A model generated the notes under the pieces. It was not told the origin of the DNA, searched no databases, and was given only the letters and a program-made list of their open reading frames with translations. A DNA stretch of 64,000 nucleotides from Humulus lupulus (Eukaryota; Streptophyta; Magnoliopsida; Rosales; Cannabaceae), in assembly GCF_963169125.1 (NCBI RefSeq), contig NC_084795.1, forward strand, positions 137,307,701 through 137,371,700, written 5' to 3'. Made by a program: the position numbers and the translations under genes. Every line of letters starts with the position of its first letter. Position 1 is the first letter of the stretch. Positions 35,469 through 47,970 of this stretch are shown here, piece by piece.

Positions 35469-35762
35469 GAAATTATGTAAACACACGAGCAGAATAAGGG
35501 AAAGCATGCATCAAAACTTAGAAAAAATTTCCAAATTTTTAGATTTTGCACAAAAGTATAAAGTGTTATGCTAGGTTCTGTCATACGAGCAGATGTTATA
35601 GTAACAATTATAATATCAAAAAAGAGATGCGTTTACATTGTGAGCAATACTACTCAGATGTAAAAAAATATAGCGTAAAAGTAAAACTGCCTTAAGCAAT
35701 AAATTGTTTCGACACCACAAACAGGATGTTCGAGTGTTATAATTACAAAAGAAATAAAGTCA

Positions 35763-38700
35763 CTAAGTGGGAAGGTCTTGATGGGGATGCTGATTGACAG
35801 CTGCTCCAACCTCCTTTTCTCCATCGATCCCTGTAGCCAAAGAAATCTCAGGAGATGCAGAGGCATTTTTCTCCTCCTCCAATCGAGCAGTGCATCAAGC
35901 AAACTCAGACCCCCTTATCTTCTCGGGAAGATAATCAAAGTTTGCACCTTGATTGTTCTTCCAAAACATGTAGAAGCAAGTGAAGGTTGTGCCTTGAAAC
36001 CTCTCTAGGTTGCTCGCATTAATCTCCTCGAGTTGTTTCACCTTGTCCACCAGCTCATTGTCCTCCTTCTGACTCGCTACTAGATCATCTTGAAGCTTGA
36101 CCGCCTCATCATGGTTAGCCTTGGACGTGGCCTTGTACTTTTCTTTTAAAGCTATGGCCTTGTCCAAGTCCTCCTTGAGGGCCTTGATCTGATCCTCTGC
36201 TGCTTTTCGCTCCTTAGCAAAGTTGGAGTTGTCTTCCTCTGCTGCTTTTATGTTATTTAAGGTTAGGATAGCATGCGAGCAGTATAAAATTAAAGTGATT
36301 AGTGAGAGGAAAAATAACGGTACTGACCAGAAAAATAAAAAAAAGTTAAAAAAAACTTACGATGAGCATCTCATTGAAATTGCGACCAATAACCTGGTCG
36401 GTTTTCAATGAAGGAAGAGAGGCAAAAGCCTCTTTGTTGAGTTGGTGCTTGGCCACTTTTTGTAGCTTGTCTATTGTGGAGCTAGAGGCATTGGTCAACA
36501 TCTCAATTACAGAAGGATCTCCCACCTACTCGATGGAAGATTTAGCTTGAGGAGAGGGAGGAGGGGTAGTGGTTTTTGAAGTAAGAGGAGTCTCCATTGA
36601 TCGAGGCTTCTTACTTAGAGGTGCCCCACTGGTGCCTCCGGTTTCTCTCCTCCTGGATTTCCTTGAGCTAGTGGTTTTTCCCCCGAAGCGTAGATGTCAA
36701 AGGCGTTGTTGGCCTGCATGACTGAAAAATGGGTGAATATATTATTTAAAGTGTCCACAAGAATTCATGAAGATCAACAAGGAAAAATTCTAAGTATTAT
36801 ACCCAAACTACAGTTACTAGTCGCTATGTTATCTAAGTTACTGCTACTACAAAAATTATCATTCTCGAAGAAATCTGAATTAAAGCTACTGGTCAAAAAA
36901 ATAAAGTTACCATTCTTATCAAACAAACTATTAGGAATGAGCAACATATTTAAAAGAGCTGAGAAATCCTTACCATTTCCGTCCTCAGACGAGTCATATA
37001 CCCGACCAGGGTGCTCGGGTAGTTTTTGTTTCCCTTTTTCCGTGGGAAGGGGGAATAGGTTCTGGTCAGGGATTGGAGCTTGGCTCCCTGATAGTGACCC
37101 CCATGTGATGATGCCTGGGGGTTGGGAGACATCTTGTGGTTGGTCAGAAGAAATTTGATCCTCAGTGCCTTCTCCTATAGCACTCCTAACAGTCTATTCC
37201 GTCACATCCTGGTGAGGCTCCAAAAGGTCGACCAACCTTAAATTATTTTTTGTTACCAGCTCCTTGAAACTCTTCTCAACCGAGGTCATGCTGGATAGGG
37301 CCACAACCCTCTCTACCATGCCTTGGGTAGGCTCTGGTTGGAACCATGGGCCTATATTCGACAAAACAGACTAAGACAAAGAAAAAAGAAACGACCAAAA
37401 CTTTGAACAAATTCAAAAAGAACAAATTACCTCCCCAGGTGAAGGACAAGTTGTCTGCTATGAGATCGGTGATGAGGAAATACTCTTGGAAGTACTTACC
37501 CACATTGGACTTGTAAGATCTTCTCAGAAACTTGTGTAGGTCATCTATTTTCAACTCTCACTAAGCATTCATTTTATAGACTCAATTAGGCCATTTAATT
37601 TAATTAAAAAATTAATAAAATAATAGATAATATTAGCCCTAGGTCGAAATTATCATGGGCTTTAGGCCCGTGAAATTTTTCATTTGATTATATGCCCGTT
37701 GGACTTAAAATCAAGGCCTATATTATTTTCTATTTATTAATTAATTAAATAATTATTCAAATCCTTTATCAAATTAATTATTTGTAATTTGAACCTTGAT
37801 TTAAACTTATTTATTAATATACTTACCCAATTTATCTTAATTAATAAATTTTCTCTAATTTCTCTTTTCTTCTCTAAATTACATAACTTTGTGAAACTAT
37901 CCAAAATTGACCTGGTCAATTTTGATAATTCTAATTGATACTTAAATCAATTAATTGAGACTCTCTAGATGACTTTATCCAAGGCACAGTAGAGACCATG
38001 GCCCTATGAAATCAAGCTCCAATAAGTTATCATAAATCTAACAAATAAATTTACTAACTTATTAATTCCTCGTGACTCCACTATAGACTCGGAATTGCAC
38101 TCTTGAATTCATAGAAAACTCTATAAGCAATATAGATACGTTATTAATTATCCATTGTTACAACCATAATTGTCACACAATCCTCTATAGACGGTCTACA
38201 ATGAGATGGGACTAAAATACTGTTTTACCCCTCATTGTAGTTTATCTTTAAAACTCTTATTTCCTTGTAAATGATATTTTAGTAAACTAATTTAATTACT
38301 GGAATGAGATCTCTATCATTTAACACCTTGAACCAAACTAAAAGGAAACCATCGTTTCACTTCTTCATCAGAAGCTATAGATGTTCATATCTATGATTAA
38401 CACTCCCACTCAATTATACTACCGAGTTCCCAAGATGTAAGTATGGGCTAGTCCGTAGGGTAAGCTGGTAACGAACAAGTCAAAGAACTCAAATAATACA
38501 ATCAGCTAGAATACTAACCACTCAGAATTGAGATTGAATTGACCTATGGTCAACTATATGATATGACTAGAATAGATAATAACGATATGTTTACTTATCT
38601 TATCAACTGTCAATATCGGTCATGTCCGATGTAATAAATACATCCGATCTTATCTACTTTGCTAATGTTCTGGAAAGAACATAACACTGTAATGTGTAAG

Positions 38701-40275
38701 TAGATCATATCGTAGATTGGCAAGTCAGTGCAAATCCTGTGCACTGACTAATCTTAGGACTAACTTATTTTGAACATATAATCATATTTATATTCCACTG
38801 TGATTACGTCACTATAAATAAGATTAGTTATTTGCTCGGGATTTAATAGAAGTTTATATTAAACAAATAATCATGAAAATAAAACATGTGAGCAAAGTGA
38901 TTGACCAAGTCAAAAAATGATTTCTATTCTTTTATTGATAATAAAATGAGATTACAAAGAATTTAGGTTTTAATTAGGGCATAAAACCTCAACAGTTCAT
39001 ATCTATGATTAACACTCCCAATCAATTATACTATTGAGTTCCCAAGATGTAAGTATGGGCTAGTCCGTAGGATAAGCTGGTAACAAACAAGTCAAAGAAC
39101 TCAAATAATACAATCAGTTAGAATACTAACCACTCATAATTGAGATTGAATTGACCTATGGTCAACTATATGATATGACTAGAATAGATAATAATAGTAT
39201 GTTTACTTATCCTATCTACTGTCAATATAAGTCCAGTCTGATGTAACAAATACTCCGATCTTATCTATTTTGCTAATGTTCTGGAAAGAACATAACACTG
39301 TGATCTGTAATTAGATCATATCGTAGATTGGAAAGTCAATGTAAATTCTATGCACTGACTAATCTTAGGACTAACCTATTTTGAACATATTATCACATTT
39401 ATATTCCATTGTGATTACGTCACTATAAATACTATTAGCTATATGCTCGAGATTTAATAGAAGTTTATATTAAACAAATAATCATGAAAATAAAACATGT
39501 GAGCAAAGTGATTGACCAAGTCAAAAAATGATTTCTATTCTTTTATCGATAATAAATGAGATTACAAAGAAATTGAGTTTTTATTAGGGCATAATACCCC
39601 AACAGTATGAATAGGCCATTTTTTTTTATGGTAAGGAATATATAGTGCAGATAACACCCTATATCTTTTTGGGGTTATTTGGAATGGAGAGATGTCGAAA
39701 TAGTTTACCACCCATCAGAAAAAATCATTCAGGGCAAAGTTGCCCCTGCCTCGATATGGTACCTCGACCAGGCGCTGTAAGCGCCAACAAGCATGTTTTC
39801 CCTCTATTCGGGTGTTGGCTTGTATAGAGTAATCCCATGAAGGCCATACTTCTTGGGATACTTGGCCACCATCATGCGCGATATGACGCTAGTAGGGGCG
39901 ATGTACCAAGGTACATCCTTTTTTATGACCTCTTTTATAAGGGCATAGGTAATGAGAAGCTCAGGAGGCTGCTCAGTTCTTTTGGGCTGGTGGTTGGTCG
40001 AAGGACCTTTAGCATTGGCCGCATGCTGACCAATGTGAGGGTCAAGAATCTTTTCTTTCTCTAGGCTACATGCTTTACGAGGGCCATTGATGGTTTGGTA
40101 TTTTGTGGTTTTCTTCTGGTCGATTAGAAAAAGAACTTGATCTGGGATAGCTGGTCGATGGGATTGGTTGTGGTGGAACTTGTGATATGAGCAAGGTAGG
40201 ATGTTTGGAGTCGATGAACAACAAAGTTAGGTGATCTTCGTCTATTGGCCTCTCACCTCCCCAGGGATCGTGCAT
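35763..40275 (-). pseudogene. Element T antisense accessory gene (broken)
   Basis: The third copy of the antisense gene, with its 3' half best preserved. Exon 1 spans about 40275-39605 and, after an LTR insertion, 37556-37431. It holds the PF04195-like domain (FDISPFQITPKRYRVLSALY, then VGKYFQEYFLITDL). Exon 2 is 37351-36974 and exon 3 is 36721-36361. The coiled-coil exon 4 runs from about 36245 to a stop at 35763-35765. Introns 1 and 2 are phase 1, and the third donor is phase 0, as in Elements 2 and 3; I could not fix the third acceptor. Damage: a frameshift near 39732, TGA 39715-39717, TAG 37194-37196, TAG 36526-36528, TGA 35895-35897, a frameshift in the first part of exon 3, and the inserted LTR. 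The limits of exon 1 at its 5' end are uncertain. Confidence 0.65.
37557..39604 (-). mobile_element. Truncated, duplicated LTR (family C) inside the Element T accessory gene
   Basis: On the minus strand it starts TGTTGGGG at 39604. The block 38995-39604 repeats the first 610 bp of the block 37557-38994, whose own start (TGTTGAGG) lies at 38994. Both match the solo LTR at 41681-44696. The last 400 bp or so of the LTR are missing at the left edge, and no TSD is visible. It interrupts exon 1 of the Element T antisense gene. Confidence 0.8.
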
Positions 40276-40929
40276 GAATATCTGAGAAGAAGAGGGGAAA
40301 GTGAGAATCTACGACCAATAAAGTGAGGACTAAGAAAAATAACTATTGCTCGTGGAAGATAATTCAGTCTTTAACGGACCAGGAGTATTTAGCAACAAAC
40401 AAACTCTAATATACGAGTAGCGAACGTAACATATCAAAAAGCGAAAAAGAAATTTTTTTTCAAGAAAACTTCTCAACTTCATTCAGGCAGGAAAAATCCA
40501 GATTTTTTTCGATACCTAAAAATCAAATCTTTACTTCAATTTTGGACCCAAAATCAGTAGTTATACCCTGATGAAGCCTTCCTAAACGTCTTTACATTTC
40601 TAAATATTACCTAAAACACTTATTTAGGTCTAGAGGTCTAAATTTATTTTTACCTAGAAACCGACTACTCTCAAGAACACATCAAAAACTTCATAGTAAC
40701 AGTTATGAAAAGAGATAAATCCTCACAGAAGCATAGAAAAATTGACGAAAAATAGGAGGAGGTTGTTCGAAAACTACTTACTTTAGAAAAATTGCCAAAG
40801 AAATCAATTTAAAATCTTCTAGGAATGCTTGAGAAGTGTCTCGGATTGCTTGAAGAAAGTTTGAGGAAGTTTTGAAAGTTCTTCAAGAAAGAGAGTGTAA
40901 ATGTAAAAAGAGAGAAACAAGGAGGAGTT
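40276..40929. other. Leader region of the Element T antisense gene
   Basis: AT-rich, no coding sequence supported. It lies between the TATA box and the first recognisable exon of the antisense gene, where a leader and a 5' intron would be expected. Confidence 0.4.
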
Positions 40930-40937
40930 TATTTATA
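40930..40937 (-). promoter_or_regulatory. TATA box of Element T antisense gene
   Basis: TATAAATA on the minus strand, about 210 bp inside the Element T PPT, the same relative place as in Elements 2 and 3. It is followed by a pyrimidine-rich leader. Confidence 0.5.
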
Positions 40938-41134
40938 GTACTCAGGGTAGTTGAAAAGTCATGAGTAAAAAGAGGGTTTTGGAACATTGGAAAATGTAAA
41001 GCCATCAAATCTTTCATTGGAAACTATAAAATCACGATTATTTACCTTTTCGAGGAAGTAAAAGTACAGTTGGACGTGATAGGTCGGTGAATGTTGTCGA
41101 GTAAGTTTATTTAATGCCGATCGTATCATAATAA

Positions 41135-41147
41135 ACTTGGGGGCAAG
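41135..41147 (+). other. Element T polypurine tract
   Basis: ACTTGGGGGCAAG lies directly before a TG, resembling the PPTs of Element 2 (CTTGGGGGG) and Element 3 (GCTTGGGGGGCAGA). Confidence 0.65.
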
Positions 41148-41474
41148 TGTTTTCCAAAAAATTAGCATGATGATGTGGCATAAATATAAGGTAGGTGAAA
41201 GGCACATGACAAAACATTTATAGAAGACTGGTCGACCCACGACCAGATAGGAGAAGAAAACATGCTATCAGACACATTCAGGAGTTATGGAGAGCGACAG
41301 GAAAAGATGTTGGTCAAAACACATGCGACCAGAGTTGCTCGATGGAGCGCAGTTAAAGCTCAAATTTAGTTAGATGTATAGATATTTGTGGGATATCTAT
41401 AATTTCAAATATAAAGAGTATTATTTACATGTTATTTTATTATTACTTGTAGCACAAGTTACACGAGGCCCATG
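41148..41474 (+). repeat. Element T 3' LTR, left part
   Basis: It begins tgttttcc right after the PPT. It is cut at about 41475 by the LTR of element D. The remainder would lie beyond the window. Confidence 0.5.
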
Positions 41475-43502
41475 TGTTAGAATTAATGTCCTGAAAGCAT
41501 GTAAAGACATTTTATTCAATTAAATAAAAAAACAATTTTATTATATTTGAATATTATAATTATTGTTTGAATTAATTATATGATAATATCAAGAAAATTC
41601 TTTATTCCTTCATGAGAATATGATCTTGTATTAGTACGAGAGAATTAAGATCATATATAATGAATAAAATAGTCAATAACTGTTGGGGTTTTATGCCCTA
41701 ATTAAAACCCAACTTCTTTGTAATCTCATTTTATTATCAATAAAAGAATAGAAATCATTTTTTGACTTGGTCAATCACTTTGCTCACATGTTTTATTTTC
41801 ATGATTATTTGTTTAATATAAACTTCTATTAAATCCCGAGCATATAGCTAATCTTATTTATAGTGACGTCATCACAGTGGAATATAAATATGATTATATG
41901 TTCAAAATAAGTTAGTCCTAAGATTAGTCAGTGCACAGGATTTACACTAACTTGCCAATCTACGATATGATCTACTTACACATTACAGTGTTATGTTCTC
42001 TCCAGAACATTAGCAAAGTAGATAAGATCGGATGTATTTGTTACATCGGACTGGACCGATATTGACAGTTGATAAGATAAGTAAGCATACCGTTATTATC
42101 TATTCTAGTCATATCATATAGTTGACCATAGGTCAATTCAATCTCAATTCTGAGTGGTTAGTATTCTAACTGATGGTATTATTTGAGTTCTTCGACTTGT
42201 TCGTTACCAGCTTACCCTACGGACTAGCCCATACTTACATCTTGGGAACTTGGTAGTATAATTGAGTGGGAGTGTTAATCATAGATATGAACATCTATAG
42301 CTTCTGATGAAGAAGTGAAACGATGGTTTCCTTTTAGTTTGGTTCAAGGTGTTAAATGATAGAGATCTCATTCCACTAATTAAATCAGTTTACTGAAATA
42401 TCATTTACAAGGAACAAAGTGTTTTAAGGATAAAATACAATGAGAGGTAAAACGGTATTTTAGTCCTATCTCATTGTAGACCGTCTATAGAGGATTGAGT
42501 GACAATTATGGTTGTAACAATGGATAATTAATAGCGTATCTATATTTGTTATAGAGCGCTCTATGAATTCAAGAGTGCAATTCCAAGTCTATAATGGAGT
42601 CACGAGGAATTAATAAGTTAGTAAATTTATTTGTTAGATTTATGATAACTTATTGGAGCTTGATTTCATAGGCCCATGGTCCCCATTGTACCTTGGATAA
42701 AATCATCTAGATAGTCTCAATTAATTGATTTAATCATCAATTAGAATTATCAAAGTTGACCAGGTCAATTTTGGATAGTTTCACAGAGTTGTGTAATTTT
42801 GAGAAGAAAAGAGAAATTATGGCAGATTTATTAATTAAGATAAATTGGTATCTAAATTAATAAATAAATTTAAATCAAGGTTCAAATTATAAATAATTAA
42901 TTTGATAAAGGATTTAAATAATTATTTAATTAATTAAATCAATAGAAAATAATACAGGCCTTGATTTTAAGTCCAATGGGCTTGTAATCAAATGGGAAAT
43001 TTCACAGGCCTATAGCCCATGATAATTTCGACCTAGGGCTTCAAAATGGCTATTATTTTATTGATTTTTTAATTAAATTAAATGGCCTAATTGAGTCTAT
43101 AAAAGGAGTGCTTAGAGAGAAGTCAAAACATAAGTTTGATAAGTCACAAGTCAGATTTTCTGATAGTTTTAGATTCTCTCTACACACAAGTCCTTTTCTA
43201 AGCCTCTTTGTTATTTTCTCTTCTTCTCTCTATATCTATCTCATGTGTTGAGAATTTCCCACACTAGTCTAGGTGGTTCTAAGGATACATTGGAAGATTG
43301 TGAAGAAAATAGAAGATCGGTTCAGTTTCTTGATAATACTCTGCGACAGAGAGGATACAAGAGTTAGAGAAATTGAAGGAAGGACTCTTTAATTCTGTTG
43401 TGTATACTGTAAGTATTATATTCTTTGTTTCTCTTTGAATTCAATTTTAGAAACATGTTTTAGGCTATCTCGTATTAATTTGTTTAATATTAGATATACA
43501 TG

Positions 43503-44655
43503 TGTTGACCGCGTTTTTGGCCAACGACGTGAGAACGTCAAAAACGACAAACCTTCAAGAGAATTCAAACGACACAGACAGCTTAATAAAGAAAATAAAG
43601 AACACACGCAATTTTTATAGTGGTTCAGCCCCAATCAGTCGGTAATAGCCTAATCCACTTAGAGATTTGATTAATTTATCTGCACTCAAGATCAGATGAA
43701 CCTTAGTCAACTGAGTTTCTTCAGTGTAAATTCTCAGAATACAAAAGAGTTCTCTCTCAAAAAAACGCACTTTCTCTCTCTAGAAAACTCAGACCAAAAA
43801 TTCAAATTGCCAAAAGTCCCAAAAGAAGAAGAAGCCCCCTTCTGATCTCATAAGCCATGTATTTATAGGCTTAGGATCATACATCTGATATCCCCTAGAA
43901 TCGGGATATTTTATTATTCTTATTATATTTAAATTACAAAAATATTTAAAATTTAACAGAACACCCAATTTGTGGGGAAAAATGAGATATTCCCGCGTGT
44001 GCCAAGACCGGTTCTTGTTGAAGCCGTTTCTAGGAATCTTGACTTAGTCCTCCTCTATCTTGTCGACCCATATCTCCTACTGACCATTCATGCAAGTGCT
44101 GGTCGGACACATGCATGATGGACATATGCAAGTGCTGGTAGGACATATGCATGGTGGTAGGACATGTGCATGCTGGTAGGACATGAAAGTGCTGGTCGGA
44201 CACATGCATGCTGGACATATGCACTCCTCTCGTCTAACATGGCAATCTCCTCTAGCATGCCATGTCTTTCGTCTAACATGGCAATCTCCTCTAACATGCC
44301 ATGTCTCTCGTCTAACATGGCTATCTCCTCTAGCATGCCATGTCTCTCGTCTAACATGGCTATCTCCTCTAGCATGCCATGTCTCTCGTCTAACATGTCA
44401 CTCTCCTCTAGCATGCCATTTCTGGGCAGTAATGTCACTCCTGGGCAGCAACGTCGTGACTGGTAGGATGCAACAACTTGACTGGTCATGACACCTCTCA
44501 AGCAGTCAAAACTCTTCATCAGTCTACCGGGTCACTTTATCACAACTCTGAGGAGTCAATGTATTTATTGACTATTAATGTGTCTTTTACTGACCATGCA
44601 CTGCCACTTGTCACCGCTATTGCCACGTCATCGATCTCCATTTTTTGGGATAACA
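43503..44655 (-). mobile_element. Solo LTR (family S), second copy
   Basis: A 1153-bp TG...CA unit with the TSD ACATG on both sides (43498-43502 and 44656-44660). It shares its ends and most of its body with 5924-6977. TATAAATA on the minus strand (43860-43867) suggests minus orientation. The internal minisatellite differs from that of the other copy. Confidence 0.9.
44222..44420. repeat. 39-bp tandem repeat in the second family S solo LTR
   Basis: About five units of 39 bp combining 'ctcctctagcatgccatgtc' with 'tctcgtctaacatggc'. Each unit holds a small palindrome (GCATGC or CATG). The copy at 5924-6977 has an unrelated array at the same place. Confidence 0.85.
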
Positions 44656-45124
44656 ACATGAAAATAAATAAAGATCATGTATAAGCTAATCCAACAATAA
44701 CATACTAAAGTATGGAATCTTTCATGAATGGTTACTAGTATGATTTGCTTAGCATACAATATGCAAGTGATCTAGATTCAGATTACTGATATGGATAGAC
44801 ATCTTAGTAATGGTGTTGTATATAATAGAGATTATATATCACAGGACCGATAAGAATTAATTATCTTTATAAACGTGTCATTTGACATAAAAATTTGATT
44901 CTTATCATAACAGATGATCATCTGTAGATCAATCTAAATCTTGATTATTTATGAACTCCTGTTTGTGTTTATTGAATCTTTTGATTCACTCGTTAATGTT
45001 TCTTAGTAGAATGAGGCTAATGACTTTTGTTTTGGAGATTCAATATCATGCATGGTTGGGAACATGAATTACAATAATGGAATCTAAACTTTCCTAACAG
45101 ATCGAATATTGGTTCCCTTAAGGG

Positions 45125-46140
45125 GCCGTTTGGTATGCAGGAATCTGGACATGAGAATGGGAATCTGAACACTTTCCCATGTTTGGTACTGGGTTTGAGT
45201 TTTTCTAACCTGAGAATCTGCACTCCAGGGGTTTTAACTTTTCCTGATTTTAGGTTCAAGTGAAACCCATCTGACAAGTGGTTTTCAGATACCCAGGAAT
45301 GTGAAACACTTCAAAATTATTATTATTTTAAAAAAAAAAAATCTTAAACCAATATTTTTTTAGTTAATGACTTATTTTATTTTTGAAGCTTATAATATAA
45401 AAACAAATATACATATATCAAACAATAAAATGATAAATAATATTTCTTTATTTAAAGAAATTGATTTGTAAAGCCTTTATATCATTACTTTAGTTTAAAA
45501 TAACAAATGAAATATTATTAAAAATAAAATAAGGGTATTTTTGTAATTTTAAAAATTATACTTGATTCTAGTATTCAATAGATGTATTTTTTTAATTCTG
45601 TTAAAAAACATTTCATGAGTAAAATTGTTTATAAATTATTTTGATAAAATATATTATTATATTAATTTTATGAAAATATGAAGAAAAAAAACAAATATAC
45701 ATATATCAAACTATAAAATGATAAATAATATTTGTTTATTTAAAGAAATTGATTTGTAAAGCCTTTATATCATTACTTAAGTTTAAAATAACAAATGAAA
45801 TATTATTAAAAATAAAATAAGGGTATTTTTGTAATTTTAAAAATTATACTTGATTCTAGTATTCAATAGATGTATTTTTTTAATTCTGTCAAAAAATATT
45901 TCATGAGTAAAATTGTTTATAAATTATTTTGATGAAATATATTATTATATTAATTTTATGAAAATATGAAAACTTAACAGATTCCTATGCACAACCAAAC
46001 ACAGAAAGTGATATTCCCAGGAATCATAGATAAGATTACAGTGCACAACCAAACACAATGATGTAAGTTTCCAGACTATCAGATTACCCTCTTCAACTTT
46101 TCCAGTAATATGAAAACTGCAAACTCCTCATACCAAACGG
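45125..46140. mobile_element. Non-autonomous TIR DNA transposon (MITE-like)
   Basis: The ends are inverted: GGCCGTTTGGTATG at the left and CATACCAAACGG at the right. The palindrome CCCTTAAGGG flanks both sides (45115-45124 and 46141-46150), so the exact TSD is ambiguous: TTA would fit PIF/Harbinger, 8-10 bp would fit hAT or MULE. The interior is AT-rich, without a transposase, and contains a 288-bp duplication. It is inserted in the LTR of element D. Confidence 0.75.
45395..45970. repeat. 288-bp direct duplication inside the TIR element
   Basis: Two adjacent copies, about 45395-45682 and 45683-45970, both running from aaacaaatatacatatatca to gaaaatatgaa with few differences. Confidence 0.85.
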
Positions 46141-46150
46141 CCCTTAAGGG

Positions 46151-47152
46151 TTAATTCTGGAACTGAACATTTATTGAGCTTAAATCTATAATTTGATTAT
46201 AGATTAATTGTTTACTAGTGAATTAATGGAACTTAAGGATCAAGAGGTAATTAGAATGGTAAAATGGTAATTTTGTCTAGCTTTAACTGACGAACCAATA
46301 AATGGATGACATAACTACATTTATTGATTATATCAATAGACTACAAGATAAAACTCTGTAAATATAATTTTATAAATACTTAGAGTGCAATTCCATATTT
46401 ATAGTGGAGTGATCATGAAATTAATAAATAATATTATCATATTAAAGAGTTTAATTAATAATCTAGTTTATTAGAGCTTCGTATTATAGGTCTATGGTTC
46501 CCAAATCACCTCTGTCATACACTGTCAAAGGTAAGGATGTCAAAATAAATATTTGTAGAGAGAATGACTTAATTGCAAATGAATTAATTTTTCAGAGCAA
46601 GGAAATGATTATGTGATAATTATAGGCAACTGATTAATTATGAATTAATTAATTATTTAACTATATAGTTTTTATTTTGAAAAAATATAGGTTAAAATTA
46701 ATATTAATCTTGTTTGGATTAATATATAAAGAGAGATTAATAATTATCTTATTTAGAATAAGATGTTTATTTATTTATTTAAAACTGAAATTTTAAGATA
46801 AAATTAATTTTGAATTAACTGATATTTATTTTGAGATAAACATATTGTCTTAGATATTAATTAAATAAACAAATGAAAAAATTAGGGATAACCTTAATGG
46901 TGTGGGCGACACACTCATTGTACAGTGAGTGTGGCGCCACACACATGGAGTTTCTATCCATGAGATTTGACTTTTGAATTTCAAATAATTTATTTATTTA
47001 ATTATTTATATTTATTTTTTTAAATATGATTTAAATAAAAAAAGATTATAACTGATCAGTTTCATTTTAATAAAATAAAGATTAATTAGATTAGTTAATT
47101 ATCTTTATAAACCTGAAAAATGTGATACATTTCAAGAATTGTTTTTCATAGA
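46151..47152. other. Element D LTR, third piece, with a small palindrome cluster
   Basis: AT-rich, no gene. At about 46910-46945 there is an inverted repeat (acactca...tgagtgt) and a perfect 14-bp palindrome GTGTGGCGCCACAC. Confidence 0.55.
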
Positions 47153-47915
47153 TGTACGCCCTGTTTTTCCCACGGGTTGATTAGCAGGCCGAGCTTCGGA
47201 CTAATCATGGTTAGTCCATAAACATCCCCCAGGTCGGAGCTCCTGTCTTGAGGTCGTACCCCCTTAGCTCGAGGAATCCTCAAGGACTCACCAAGACTCC
47301 CAAGACCGGAGCAAGGAATCGGAAGGCCGAAGGTCGGGTCAGATGCACAGCTCGTGGTACGAGCTAGGTATGGAGGCTATGACTCCATGTAAAGTCAACA
47401 CACGCAAGATTAACGTGCATATATCTGACATCACGTGTCCGATATCTCCCTGACTTCTCGGACACGCTGCAGGAACGTGCGTGTTCGGACACCCACGGCT
47501 GGGTTGGGCCGTGCGGCCCATTATCTCCTTACCCATCGATTTGACCATACTTATGTGTCAGGTTTAGGAATTAATCATGAATGTCACAGAGTTAATATGA
47601 CAAATAAGAAGGTCACAGGATGACCTCCTTACCAACTTCCAGGTGCCTTCTCCTATAAATATGGAGACCCTGGGAGTTGATAAGGGTTGGAAAAAATAGT
47701 CTCTGGAGAGATATACTTTGTAACCAAATACCCAGAATATATCAATAATATTGACTAGTGGAGTAGAAGGATTTTAACCTTTGAACCACTTAAAAACGTG
47801 TCTTGAGTCACCTATTTCATTCACTAAGATCTTATATCTGTTACGGTTCTACATTCAGCACTAATCCCTTCCTCTCTTTCTCTTAATTACCTGTTGCCGA
47901 AGAATCGCGTCAACA
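47153..47915 (+). repeat. Element 3 5' LTR
   Basis: A 763-bp LTR, about 97% identical by eye to the 3' copy. Confidence 0.95.
47654..47661 (+). promoter_or_regulatory. TATA box of Element 3 5' LTR
   Basis: TATAAATA at the place expected for the gag-pol promoter. The 3' LTR counterpart is at 59381-59388. Confidence 0.7.
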
Positions 47916-47918
47916 GTT

Positions 47919-47936
47919 TGGTGCTTTCATTGAGAG
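47919..47936 (+). other. Element 3 primer-binding site
   Basis: TGGTGCTTTCATTGAGAG lies 3 nt after the LTR and is identical to the PBS of Element 2. tRNA not assigned. Confidence 0.87.
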
Positions 47937-47970
47937 CAAGTTCGATTAGTGCTGCTGCAAACATCCAACT

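Larger units (their letters stand above)
41681..44696 (+). mobile_element. Solo LTR (family C) with a nested solo LTR
   Basis: It starts TGTTGGGG and ends ATCCAACA. The TSD ATAAC is on both sides (41676-41680 and 44697-44701). Its own length without the nested copy is about 1.86 kb. There is no internal region, so it is solo. It is related, in opposite orientation, to 37557-39604. No gene is seen. Confidence 0.88.

Noticed and set aside
44088..44519. Minus-strand frame with a repeated 13-residue unit (MLDERHGMLEE)
   Set aside because: The 39-bp minisatellite has a period divisible by three, so it stays open by chance. It lies inside a solo LTR.
47435..47623. Short plus-strand frame, repeated at 59162-59350
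   Set aside because: It is present in both LTRs of Element 3 and spans the promoter region; no protein similarity.
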